NCBI GenBank assembly: GCA_963666865.1
Contig: OY763072.1
Coordinates: 620,001-684,000, forward strand
Source: Bin87 sp963666865
GTDB lineage: Bacteria; Chloroflexota; Dehalococcoidia; Lucifugimonadales; UBA3495
Direction of reading: 5' to 3'
DNA: 64,000 nt
The translations under genes were made by a program, and so were the position numbers. Positions 15,349-22,934 of this stretch are shown piece by piece (position 1 is the first letter of the stretch; each line of letters begins with the position of its first letter). The notes beneath the pieces are model-generated. The model saw nothing but the letters and a program-made list of their open reading frames with translations, was not told where the DNA came from and ran no database searches.

Positions 15349-16668
15349 GTGGCACAGCTCTCGTCCACCTGGGGAGCCACCGGCGGTTGGCGTCGGTGGC
15401 TTCGCAATTCTCGCTTTTGGCTGGTGGTGGCTCTGCTCGTCGTCATACTGGTGGCGATATGGGCGTACCGCGCGTTTCAGGTGGGGCCGCTGCTCTTCCC
15501 GCCGCCCGCCGCCGTCGCTGACCATCAAATGTCGGCAGCGTCCGGTGATTGGCCATCCATCAGGCGCGGCGCGGACGGGACGGCATGGTCGCCGGGCCCG
15601 GCGCCGGAGGCTCCGTTCACCGCGCTGTGGGAAATTGAGACGCCCGGCGTGATGATGGCCAGCCCGGCGGTGGTTGGCGACGCGGTGTTCATCACCACCG
15701 AGGACGGCGTGGCGGTCGGATTGAATGCCGAAAACGGGGAAACCCGGTGGGATTATGAAATCGGCTCGCCCTCGGACAGCGCGCCGGCGGTGGCGGGAGA
15801 CACCGTATATCTGGGGTCGCGGAACCATCGCATACTGGCCCTGGGTCAGCAAGACGGGCAGCTGCGATGGGAGCGCAACCTGGGCAACATCGTGCTGGGG
15901 TCGGCCATTGTGGTGGACGGCACGGTGTATATCGGCTCCACCAACGGAGAGCTGGAAGCGCTGGACGCGGCCACCGGAGAACGAAGGTGGTCCGTGAAGG
16001 CCAACGGCTGGGTGGTAGGACATCCGGCAACGGATGGGTCAGTGGTGGCGGTGACGTCGCTGGGTGAGCGCTTCATCACGATAGACGCTGAAACGGGGCG
16101 GCGGCGGCTGGTGTTCTTTTCCGGCACGCCGGTGGTGGGCGGCCCGATCATCGCCGACCGGCGAGCCTATTTCGTCACCAATCGCGGCGGAGTGTGGGCA
16201 ATGGACCCGACCGCGGTGAGCCGACCGTTCAGCCGGTTTGCCTACGTCGCCAGGTTCAATTTTTTCTACTGGCGGCTGTTGAAAACCCCGCCCCAGCAGA
16301 CGGGCACGGTCTGGGTAGCGTCGGCCCAGGGGCGGGTGAAATACAGCCCGGCTTACGCCAACGGTCGGCTGTTCGTCGTCAACGAAAACAACAAAGTAAC
16401 CGCCTTTGACGGGGCCGGCGGACAGGAGTTATGGGAGGCCCAGCTGGAGCAGGAGGTCGTCGCCGAGCCGGTGGCGGCCGGGGATTTCCTGATGCTGGGA
16501 ACGGTGGACGGCGCGTTGCTCGCCCTCAACATCACCGATGGAACAGAGGCATGGCGGCATACACTCGAAAGCAGCCGGGTGTCTGCTGCGCCCGTCGTCT
16601 CCGGTCAAACGCTCTACGTGCCCACGGAAGACGGACGCTTGCTGGCGTTGCGGGGCCAGGCGCGGTGA
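15349..16668 (+). CDS. Membrane-anchored PQQ-type beta-propeller protein
   Basis: This is a 439-aa protein with one N-terminal membrane helix (about residues 23-42, FWLVVALLVVILVAIWAY), so the propeller would face the outside. About seven PQQ-like blades follow, seen as repeats such as GVAVGLNAENGETRWDYEIG, HRILALGQQDGQLRWERNLG and GELEALDAATGERRWS. It resembles BamB-type or quinoprotein-like propellers but has no recognisable catalytic residues for PQQ. The GTG start lies 32 bases after the DppC-like gene, so it may belong to the transporter operon. It could be a scaffold or a binding partner for the lipoproteins. Confidence 0.78.
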   Translation: MAQLSSTWGATGGWRRWLRNSRFWLVVALLVVILVAIWAYRAFQVGPLLFPPPAAVADHQMSAASGDWPSIRRGADGTAWSPGPAPEAPFTALWEIETPGVMMASPAVVGDAVFITTEDGVAVGLNAENGETRWDYEIGSPSDSAPAVAGDTVYLGSRNHRILALGQQDGQLRWERNLGNIVLGSAIVVDGTVYIGSTNGELEALDAATGERRWSVKANGWVVGHPATDGSVVAVTSLGERFITIDAETGRRRLVFFSGTPVVGGPIIADRRAYFVTNRGGVWAMDPTAVSRPFSRFAYVARFNFFYWRLLKTPPQQTGTVWVASAQGRVKYSPAYANGRLFVVNENNKVTAFDGAGGQELWEAQLEQEVVAEPVAAGDFLMLGTVDGALLALNITDGTEAWRHTLESSRVSAAPVVSGQTLYVPTEDGRLLALRGQAR

Positions 16669-16674
16669 CAGATA

Positions 16675-16796
16675 CCATCATTCCCGCGAAAGTCACAGAT
16701 GCGCCCATGGCGTGCAGGAATCCAGAGAGCGCAAAACCGGGCTAACATTCCTATCGCAGAAACTTTTCTGGGTTCCTGCTTCCGCAGGAACGACGG
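16675..16796 (+). repeat. 100-bp two-hairpin repeat element, copy 2, with a 22-base insertion
   Basis: This copy has the same orientation as the one at 49500. The left arm CATTCCCGCGAAAG is followed by 22 extra bases (TCACAGATGCGCCCATGGCG and two more) and then CAGGAATCCAG. The centre contains CGCAGAAACTTTTCTGG, and the right arm is GGTTCCTGCTTCCGCAGG. Length is 122, i.e. 100 plus 22. It fills most of the gap between the beta-propeller and tam genes. Confidence 0.7.
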
Positions 16797-16876
16797 TTTT
16801 CCAGCGGTTGACGCTGTTTTTCGCCATGCCTATACTCGCCGCAGTTGCAACCGACGCCGAGGAACACACCGATACT

Positions 16877-17701
16877 ATGACGCAAGCAGCCCCCCATCAG
16901 CGCGACTTGGCCGGCGAGTCCTGGGATCCCGGGCAATATCTCAAATTTTCCGACCACCGCTTGAGGCCGGCGCTGGATCTGATGGGGCGGGTACCGCTGG
17001 AACATCCCCAGGCGATATTCGACCTGGGATGCGGAAGCGGGAACGTCACTCGTCTGCTGGCCGACCGCTGGCCGGATGCCGACGTGGCCGGCATGGACAA
17101 CTCGCCGGAGATGCTGGCACAGGCGGCGTCAACTGCCTCGCCGGTCCGGTGGTTGGAAGGCGATCTGGCGGACTGGCAACCGGACCGAACGCCCTCAATC
17201 CTGTATTCCAACGCGGTGATCCAATGGGTGCCCGACCACCACGAGCTGGTCCCCCACATTTGGGAGATGCTGCCTTCCGGCGGATGCCTGGCGGTGCAGG
17301 CTCCGCTAAGCTGGGATATGCGTTCGCATCAACTCATGCGGGAAACGCTGGATAATGGCGGCGCCGGAGGGCAAACCATCGGCAGTATGGAACTGCGGAC
17401 GGCGGTGGGCAACCGCTGGGTGCAGGACCCCGATTTTTACTACGATATGCTGGCTCCCGACGCGGACCATCTGGACGTGTGGACGACGGAGTACCAGCAC
17501 GTTTTGACCGGCGACGACGCGGTCCTCGAGTGGGTTACAGGGACCGGCCTGCGCCCAATTTTGAACGGTTTGGAAGACGGCGAACGAGAGGTTTACCTCG
17601 ATGAATACCGCCGACGATTGAACGAGGCATATCCCAGGCGGGCCGACGGGGTTACGCTGTATCCGTTCCGCCGGCTGTTTTTCGTGGCGGTACGGAAGTA
17701 A
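16877..17701 (+). CDS. tam: Trans-aconitate 2-methyltransferase
   Basis: Tam is an S-adenosylmethionine methyltransferase that methylates trans-aconitate, a toxic by-product of the TCA cycle. The 274-aa product has the family N-terminus WDPGQYLKFSDHRLRPALDL. The SAM motif I is FDLGCGSGNVTRLL and is followed by GMDNSPEMLAQA. YSNAVIQWVPDHH and LAVQAPLS are typical Tam segments. The open frame reaches back to 16538 through repeat DNA. I chose the ATG at 16877 because the family sequence begins just after it; an in-frame ATG at 16826 is an alternative. No clear Shine-Dalgarno is seen. Confidence 0.88.
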   Translation: MTQAAPHQRDLAGESWDPGQYLKFSDHRLRPALDLMGRVPLEHPQAIFDLGCGSGNVTRLLADRWPDADVAGMDNSPEMLAQAASTASPVRWLEGDLADWQPDRTPSILYSNAVIQWVPDHHELVPHIWEMLPSGGCLAVQAPLSWDMRSHQLMRETLDNGGAGGQTIGSMELRTAVGNRWVQDPDFYYDMLAPDADHLDVWTTEYQHVLTGDDAVLEWVTGTGLRPILNGLEDGEREVYLDEYRRRLNEAYPRRADGVTLYPFRRLFFVAVRK

Positions 17702-17735
17702 GACGGGCCGCCGGCAACTATTTGGAGGTGTGATT

Positions 17736-18674
17736 ATGACGGTTCTGGTTCTGGGCGGCGCCGGTTTCATCGGCCCGCGTGTGATTCGCAAACTGGTGGA
17801 ACGGGGCGAGGATGTGTACGCCTCGGACATCAACCCCATACCGGACATTCCGGGCGTTGATCGAGACGCCATCCGCACGTCCCGGGTGGACATCACCGAG
17901 TTCGAGCAGGTGGCCCATGCCATCGTCGAGTCGCAGCCCGACCGCATCATCAACCTGGCCTACCTGCTGGGCGGCGGCGAGGGCAACCCGCACCACCAGA
18001 TGCGCCTGAACATCCTGGGCATGGACAACTGCTTCGAGGCGGGTAGGCTGCTGGGCGTCAACCGCATCGTCTATGCCAGTTCGGTGGCAGTCAGCGGACA
18101 GCAGTCCAATTTCGGCGACCGCGAGGCCAACGAGGACGACGGCGTATTCGGCACCAGCCAGTACGCCACCCACAAGATATTCAACGAGTTCCAGGCCAAG
18201 ATGTTCAATGAGAATTACGGCATGAACATCACGGGTATCCGCCCGGCCAACGTGACCGGGCCGGACAAAGTGCGCGGCTCCGTGGACCACGTGCGCTGCA
18301 TAACGCTGCCGTCCCGGGGCGAGCCGGTAAGCTTCCCCTACCAGGATATGTGGCGCTTGCCCATCCACGTCGAGGACATCGCCGAAGCTTTCGTCCGCGT
18401 TTCCCTGGTGGACCGCAGCGAGCGCGAAGTGTACAACTCCGGCGGCACGCCCATCAGCCTGGGCGACCTGGCGGAGATGGTGCGCGGTTACCTGCCCGAC
18501 GCGCAAATCTCCTTTGACAACGAGGGCGGACGCGAGCACTCCGGCAACTACCTGGTGGACAACAGCCGCCTACTGACCGAGTTCGAGTTGTCCTACCCGC
18601 CATTCCAACAGCGCGTGCTGGAAATCATCAACGAGGTGCGCGCCGACGAGGGATTGCCGGCGATCTCGGGGTGA
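17736..18674 (+). CDS. NAD-dependent epimerase/dehydratase (extended SDR)
   Basis: This is an extended short-chain dehydrogenase of about 312 aa. The Rossmann motif is LVLGGAGFIG near the N-terminus, and DITEF marks the acidic adenine contact. YASSVAV supplies the catalytic Ser region, and YATHK is the YxxxK pair. The C-terminal half should set substrate specificity, probably a nucleotide sugar. GGAGG lies seven bases before the ATG at 17736; an earlier in-frame GTG at 17730 overlaps the ribosome-binding site. It follows tam by 34 bases but shares no obvious pathway. A palindrome at 18707 follows. Confidence 0.85.
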   Translation: MTVLVLGGAGFIGPRVIRKLVERGEDVYASDINPIPDIPGVDRDAIRTSRVDITEFEQVAHAIVESQPDRIINLAYLLGGGEGNPHHQMRLNILGMDNCFEAGRLLGVNRIVYASSVAVSGQQSNFGDREANEDDGVFGTSQYATHKIFNEFQAKMFNENYGMNITGIRPANVTGPDKVRGSVDHVRCITLPSRGEPVSFPYQDMWRLPIHVEDIAEAFVRVSLVDRSEREVYNSGGTPISLGDLAEMVRGYLPDAQISFDNEGGREHSGNYLVDNSRLLTEFELSYPPFQQRVLEIINEVRADEGLPAISG

Positions 18675-18706
18675 TGACGGGCAACAGATTGCGGGGGTGT
18701 TCAGAG

Positions 18707-18736
18707 TGTAGGGGCGAATAATTATTCGCCCCTACA
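18707..18736. repeat. GGGGCGAATAATTATTCGCCCC palindrome, long copy
   Basis: This is a perfect 30-base palindrome with arms TGTAGGGGCGAATAA. It lies 33 bases after the epimerase gene, so it may end that transcript. A shorter copy with the same core is at 31031-31052. It differs from the 11157/13332 family only in the inner bases. Confidence 0.75.
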
Positions 18737-18774
18737 AGTGTCGGCGCATGATGAGGGTACGTAGGGCAGATTGA

Positions 18775-18855
18775 ATGAGCAGAGTGATCGACTTGCTGGT
18801 GCCTACGACCGACGTGGAAGTGATAGAGTTTATGAACATCGAGGCTTCGGCATGA
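18775..18855 (+). CDS. Possible 26-aa peptide upstream of the 40-aa protein
   Basis: ATG at 18775 opens a 26-codon frame (MSRVIDLLVPTTDVEVIEFM and six more residues) ending in TGA. An AGGGCAGA lies a few bases upstream. It ends 16 bases before the start of the 40-aa gene and may be a short leader peptide or chance. I cannot link it to a family. Confidence 0.22.
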   Translation: MSRVIDLLVPTTDVEVIEFMNIEASA

Positions 18856-18871
18856 CAGCAGGGAGATAACT

Positions 18872-18994
18872 ATGGTAAGAGCAGCGAATTTGGCGCCCAG
18901 TCGCTGGGGCAAAGGTTTCAAGGGTCTGTCTCAAAAGCCACTGAACGTCAAGCGGCCGCCACCGCCGCCGGCTCCACCCCCGAAGAAAAAGTAA
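18872..18994 (+). CDS. 40-aa basic, proline-rich small protein
   Basis: ATG at 18872 follows GGGAGA at good spacing. The 40-residue product has a basic N-terminal half (RAANLAPSRWGKGFKGLSQK) and a tail of alternating Pro runs ending PPPKKK. There is no membrane helix or Cys pair. The tail is unlike random high-GC coding. A GC-rich hairpin (19025-19050) after the stop fits a transcript end. It is too short for family recognition; a nucleic-acid-binding or ribosome-associated role would suit the charge but is a guess. Confidence 0.42.
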   Translation: MVRAANLAPSRWGKGFKGLSQKPLNVKRPPPPPAPPPKKK

Positions 18995-19024
18995 AGAACT
19001 GGCGTTGCCACCGCTGCGTCTTCA

Positions 19025-19050
19025 CCGGGGCCGCCCGTGGGCAGCCCCGG
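19025..19050 (+). terminator. Probable terminator after the 40-aa gene
   Basis: The hairpin arms CCGGGGC / GCCCCGG enclose a CGCCCGTGGGCA loop. The sequence CGTCGTTTTA follows within seven bases, giving a short U-tract. It lies 31 bases after the stop of the 40-aa gene and faces the convergent end of the 522-aa gene at 19068. Confidence 0.55.
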
Positions 19051-19067
19051 CGTCGTTTTATCCGCCC

Positions 19068-20636
19068 TCAGGAGCGGTTAGTGGCGTAGGGCAGGTGCTC
19101 GCCGATGTAGCCGACGATGAAGGTGTTGGTTATGTCGTCCCGGTCGAAGTAGATTTGCAGGCCGCCGCTGGAGCCTCGATAGGTGAGGTGGCGTTCAATG
19201 GTCACCTGTCGGCCGTGGTCCTGGTCGCTGAAGGAGCGTTTGTCGCCGTAGCGTGACATGGTGAAGTCGGACTCGCCGTTGGCGTGGGTCCAGCCGGTGA
19301 GGCCATGGAAGTAGTTGTCCCAAGGGCCAATTTTCCCGTCGGGCGTGTTGTGCCAGGCTTGGGCGAGCTTGTTGATGGCGTCCAGCGCGGATACGATTTC
19401 GGTCCCGCTGGGCCTGGGCTTGCCATAGCCGGGCAACGCTTTGTCCCAGTTGGTCAGAAAGCGGAGTTTGGGGAAACGGTCCGGTTCAGTGACGGCGTTC
19501 ACAACGGCGTCGTATCGATTGCCGTCCAGAACGGACTCGGGAGATAGGTCTTCACTCTGGTCGGCCTCAGCGTCCGTATCGGCGTCGGGTTCATAGTTTT
19601 CGTACTGCGCCAACCGCTCTTGCAGTTCGGCGATGGTATTGTTGGCCTCGCTGAGTTGGTCTTCCAGGATGTAGATGCGCTGCTGATTTGCCACGTTGTT
19701 ATCAGCATCGGTTTCTGCGGGTTGCGCTTTTTCAGCGGATTCAACCAGCGCCTCGGCTATGTCTTTCGCGTCCGTCAACATTGAAATGGATAACAAGACG
19801 GAAACTGACTCCAACACCTGGAACGCAGTCATAGCGCCGCTGCCGGCAATTTCATTAACGACGCGGTCGCGTTCGGCATCCAGGAAAGCCGTGGCGCGGG
19901 CCCAATCGGTTTCCGCCATGCGCAGGCGGCCGCCGTCTGCGTCGGCGTAGCGGGAGAAGAGCGCGATTTCGGCCCGGATCCACGCCGGTAGCTGATGGTC
20001 GGACAGTTCGCGGCCAATAGCCAGCTGCTCCGACGCGCTGATGCTGACGACGGCGGTCCAGTCGCCGTGCGCGTCCGCCAGTTCCTGAAACTCCGCCGCC
20101 TGCTGCCCGTCTTCCGTCAGCACGATAGCGGCATCGTGTACGGTGAACAGGTCGTCGATGGCGGTGATGCTCCGCGCCTTGCCGGAATTGGCGGCCGGCC
20201 GGGCGCGGTCGGCGGTGATCGACGCCATGGCGCGCTCAAGCCCGACGGGGCCGGCCTTGTCGTCCCACGGAAATCCGGCGCTGGGCAGCGCATCGGGCAA
20301 GGATGCGACGGATATGCAGTGTCCGCCGGATTGCTCCGTTTCAGAGCGGACGCAGGTCATAATGTAGCCGGCGTAAGGTTCGGCGCCGTCGGCGGGCGCA
20401 TAGTTGACACTGACCAGTTGCACTTGCTTGAAGGACCCGCTGGTCAGCTTGGCGATACGGATGGTCAAATTATCGTTTTTCCACTCCCGCAGCGGCAGCG
20501 AGCCTCCCAATTCCTTGCGGGCTTGGCTCTGATAAGAACCGGCGTGGGCAATGGCCCAATCGCGGGCCAGGCGGTCGGCGTTGCGCAGTTGGTTCTGGCT
20601 GTTAAGTGTGATGGCCTGCTGAGTGATGGTTGCCAT
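19068..20636 (-). CDS. Unknown 522-aa protein with central coiled coil
   Basis: I do not recognise this protein. The N-terminal third is a mixed domain with VQLVSVNYAP and an AGYIMTCVRSETEQ stretch. A middle region (about residues 225-300) is helical. A coiled coil follows (ANQQRIYILEDQLSEANNTI, about residues 315-345), then an acidic disordered linker (DADTDAEADQSEDLSPES). The C-terminal domain (about 385-522) has GPWDNYFHG, RQVTIERHLTYRG and IVGYIGEHLPYAT. There is no signal peptide or membrane helix, so it should be cytoplasmic. TATAAT on the minus strand at 20678-20683 gives a plausible promoter. It shares that divergent region with the luciferase-like gene. Confidence 0.6.
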   Translation of the reverse strand: MATITQQAITLNSQNQLRNADRLARDWAIAHAGSYQSQARKELGGSLPLREWKNDNLTIRIAKLTSGSFKQVQLVSVNYAPADGAEPYAGYIMTCVRSETEQSGGHCISVASLPDALPSAGFPWDDKAGPVGLERAMASITADRARPAANSGKARSITAIDDLFTVHDAAIVLTEDGQQAAEFQELADAHGDWTAVVSISASEQLAIGRELSDHQLPAWIRAEIALFSRYADADGGRLRMAETDWARATAFLDAERDRVVNEIAGSGAMTAFQVLESVSVLLSISMLTDAKDIAEALVESAEKAQPAETDADNNVANQQRIYILEDQLSEANNTIAELQERLAQYENYEPDADTDAEADQSEDLSPESVLDGNRYDAVVNAVTEPDRFPKLRFLTNWDKALPGYGKPRPSGTEIVSALDAINKLAQAWHNTPDGKIGPWDNYFHGLTGWTHANGESDFTMSRYGDKRSFSDQDHGRQVTIERHLTYRGSSGGLQIYFDRDDITNTFIVGYIGEHLPYATNRS

Positions 20637-20708
20637 GGGATTGACCTCGTTATACGTAACACAATGGGGGGCAGCATATTATAACGTCGGCGCTGGCGAT
20701 GGTTCGGC

Positions 20709-20737
20709 TTGCCGCCGTTTCGCATCGCCCATATAAT
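20709..20737 (+). promoter_or_regulatory. Promoter for the luciferase-like oxidoreductase at 20831
   Basis: TTGCCG (20709-20714) and TATAAT (20732-20737) are separated by 17 bases and lie about 93 bases before the ATG. A minus-strand TATAAT at 20678-20683 serves the divergent 522-aa gene. Confidence 0.55.
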
Positions 20738-20830
20738 GCCGCTATCAGCAGTCAACCAAACCCGTCCAGTTGCGCCCATTGATGTGCCACTTCCTTTGCG
20801 GATCAACCGGACCAGGAGGAGGATTTCCCG

Positions 20831-22003
20831 ATGGCATTACCTGATCGTATGAAGTTTGGCATCTTTATGGGCCCGTTCCACCGCGCGGGTGAAAACCCGA
20901 CCCTGGCGTTGGAACGCGACCTGGAACTGGTGCAGTGGCTGGACTATTTGGGCTTCGACGAGGCCTGGATCGGCGAGCACCACAGCGCCGGATGGGAGAT
21001 CATCTCTTCGCCCGAGATTTTCATCGGCGTCGCCGCCGACCGCACCAAGCACATCAAGCTGGGCACCGGCGTGGTCAGCCTGCCGTATCACCACCCGTTC
21101 ATGGTCGCCAACTGGATGACCCAGCTGGACCACATGACCCGTGGCCGCGTGATGCTGGGCGTCGGCCCCGGCGCGCTGCCCGGTGACGCCTACATGATGG
21201 GTATTGATCCCACCAAGCAGCGTCTCCGCATGGACGAGGCCCTGGGCGTCATCATGCGGTTGTTCACCGAGAAGGAACCCATCACCCACAAGAGCGACTG
21301 GTTCGAGTTGAACGAGGCCATGCTCCAACTGCGGCCCTACCAGTCGCCGCATATGCCCATCTCGGTAGCCTCCGTGCAAACCCCGTCGGGCGTCGCCCTG
21401 GCCGGCAAGCACGGCGCCTCGGTCCTGACCATCACCACCCCGCGCGACCCCAAGATGCCCCAGGGCCTGGAGCTGAGTGACCTGTGGGACATCTGCGAAG
21501 AATCGGCCGCCGAACATAACCAGACCGTTGACCGCTTCGAGTGGCGATTGGTGCTGCCCGTCCACCTGGCCGACACTCGCGAGGAGGCTTTCGAACAGGC
21601 GCGCATCGGCGCCGGCCGCTACCAGCGGGAGTACTTCGAGCACACCATGGGGCGGCCGCAAATCGTGGACGGCCCGCCCGAGAAGATCATCGACGTGATG
21701 GCCGAACGCGGCGCGTGGATCATCGGCACGCCCGACGACTGCATCGAGGGCATCAAGCGATTGGAGGAGCGCAGCGGCGGCTTCGGCTCATTCATGGTGC
21801 AGACTGTGGACTGGGCGGCGCGAGAGCACATGCTCCACAGCTACGAGCTGATGGCCCGCCACGTGATGCCCTACTTCCAGGGCAGCGCCCAGGCGACCAT
21901 TGATTCCAACACGTGGGCTTACGAGCGCCACGAAACCCTCCAGGCCGGACGCACCAGGGCGCTGGACCGGGCCCGCGAGGATTACGCCACCCGCAACGCG
22001 TAG
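20831..22003 (+). CDS. Luciferase-like flavin-dependent oxidoreductase (LLM class)
   Basis: This 390-aa TIM-barrel protein belongs to the bacterial luciferase-like superfamily and uses reduced FMN or F420. Marks are FDEAWIGEHHSAGWEI, a segment like that of limonene-monooxygenase-type members, LGTGVVSLPYHHPF, GRVMLGVGPGALPGD, and IIGTPDDCIEGIKRL near the C-terminus. AGGAGGAGG sits before the ATG at good spacing. It is a single gene with a terminator at 22021. Two other LLM genes in the window (55965, 59122) are only distantly similar. Substrate unknown. Confidence 0.88.
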   Translation: MALPDRMKFGIFMGPFHRAGENPTLALERDLELVQWLDYLGFDEAWIGEHHSAGWEIISSPEIFIGVAADRTKHIKLGTGVVSLPYHHPFMVANWMTQLDHMTRGRVMLGVGPGALPGDAYMMGIDPTKQRLRMDEALGVIMRLFTEKEPITHKSDWFELNEAMLQLRPYQSPHMPISVASVQTPSGVALAGKHGASVLTITTPRDPKMPQGLELSDLWDICEESAAEHNQTVDRFEWRLVLPVHLADTREEAFEQARIGAGRYQREYFEHTMGRPQIVDGPPEKIIDVMAERGAWIIGTPDDCIEGIKRLEERSGGFGSFMVQTVDWAAREHMLHSYELMARHVMPYFQGSAQATIDSNTWAYERHETLQAGRTRALDRAREDYATRNA

Positions 22004-22020
22004 TCAGAGAACCACTATCG

Positions 22021-22064
22021 CAAGGGCCGCCGGGACACGTTGCACTGATGCTCCGGCGGCCTTG
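22021..22064 (+). terminator. Hairpin terminator after the luciferase-like gene
   Basis: Arms CAAGGGCCGCCGG and CCGGCGGCCTTG (one mismatch) enclose a 20-base loop, 17 bases after the stop. TTGTG follows, with no long U-tract. Confidence 0.6.
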
Positions 22065-22098
22065 TGTCAGCGGCACCAGGAAAATGTGAGGTGTTCTG

Positions 22099-22506
22099 AT
22101 GGATTTTTGGGCCGATGTCTTTCAACTTCGTAAGCAAGGCCAACTTCCTCGCACCTGGAAGACTGTTGACTTGCGGCCTCATCTGCGGGAAAGATACGCG
22201 GAAAACACGATAGAACGTGACCCGTACAATTCCAGCATAGCCAGAGATGGCAAAGGCATCGGCAACTTTGTAAAGCGGGGGCGGTTGCCTAAAGCCTGGC
22301 GCGTGGGACGCGGAGAGTTTCAACTCGTGGTTGACCCGGATGATGACAAAGTGACCCAGGACACCGAACGCCGGCGTGCCGAGTCCTACGCGCGCGTGGC
22401 CAGAGCCATAGCAGCCGGGGATCCCTACCCTTTGCGTGGCTTGCCTCTCAGGTATGACCGCCCCTTTGACCCGGTCGCCCTTGAGGATTGGGAAGCGCTG
22501 AAATGA
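22099..22506 (+). CDS. Putative partner (antitoxin-like) of the PIN-domain toxin
   Basis: This 135-aa protein ends in an ATGA overlap with the PIN gene, the translational coupling typical of antitoxin then toxin. It is not a recognisable VapB, Phd or CopG protein. It contains KTVDLRPHLRERYAENTIER and DGKGIGNFVKRGRLPKAWRV, which look like a winged-helix or similar DNA-contact region, and it ends in an acidic-aromatic tail. The role as antitoxin is inferred only from gene order and overlap. Confidence 0.55.
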   Translation: MDFWADVFQLRKQGQLPRTWKTVDLRPHLRERYAENTIERDPYNSSIARDGKGIGNFVKRGRLPKAWRVGRGEFQLVVDPDDDKVTQDTERRRAESYARVARAIAAGDPYPLRGLPLRYDRPFDPVALEDWEALK

Positions 22507-22922
22507 TTATCCTGGATACGCACACTTGGATATGGTGGGTCGAAGACCCGGAACGGTTGAGTGAAGCGCAAAGGGATGCTATTAAAGCCAACGAAAGAAA
22601 CGACGGCGGCATTGGAATATGCGCTACGTCCCTTTGGGAAATTGCCAAGCTCGTCGAGTATGGACGATTAAACTTGAGCTACGATTTGCCAGACTGGTTC
22701 TCGATCGCGCTTGCCTACCCCGGTGTGCATATCCTCGGCCTGACGCCGGCCATCGCAGTCCAATCTACCAGCATAGTGGAGAGGGCCAACCGTGGCCAGC
22801 CGGAGCAAATTAACGACCCATCGGACCAGATAATTATCGCCACAGCTATAGTCTATGATTGTCCATTGGTCACTTCTGATGGCAAGATAATAGCGTATCC
22901 TGACGTGCGAACAATTCACTAG
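22503..22922 (+). CDS. PIN-domain ribonuclease toxin (VapC-type)
   Basis: The 139-aa PIN-domain protein is probably a metal-dependent RNase toxin. The start MIILDTHTWIWW supplies the first acidic residue. CATSLWEIAKLVEYGRL supplies the conserved Glu, and NDPSDQIIIATAIVYDCPLVTSDGKI supplies the C-terminal Asp pair and the TSDGKI ending typical of the PIN family. I start it at the ATG at 22503 that overlaps the previous stop, rather than the in-frame upstream GTG/ATG codons. The pair lies between the luciferase-like gene and the double esterase. Confidence 0.78.
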   Translation: MIILDTHTWIWWVEDPERLSEAQRDAIKANERNDGGIGICATSLWEIAKLVEYGRLNLSYDLPDWFSIALAYPGVHILGLTPAIAVQSTSIVERANRGQPEQINDPSDQIIIATAIVYDCPLVTSDGKIIAYPDVRTIH

Positions 22923-22934
22923 TGGAGGCCCGCC

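Noticed and set aside
6721..16668. Complete dipeptide ABC transporter operon
   Set aside because: Binding proteins and two permeases are present, but no DppD/DppF ATPase gene is in the window.
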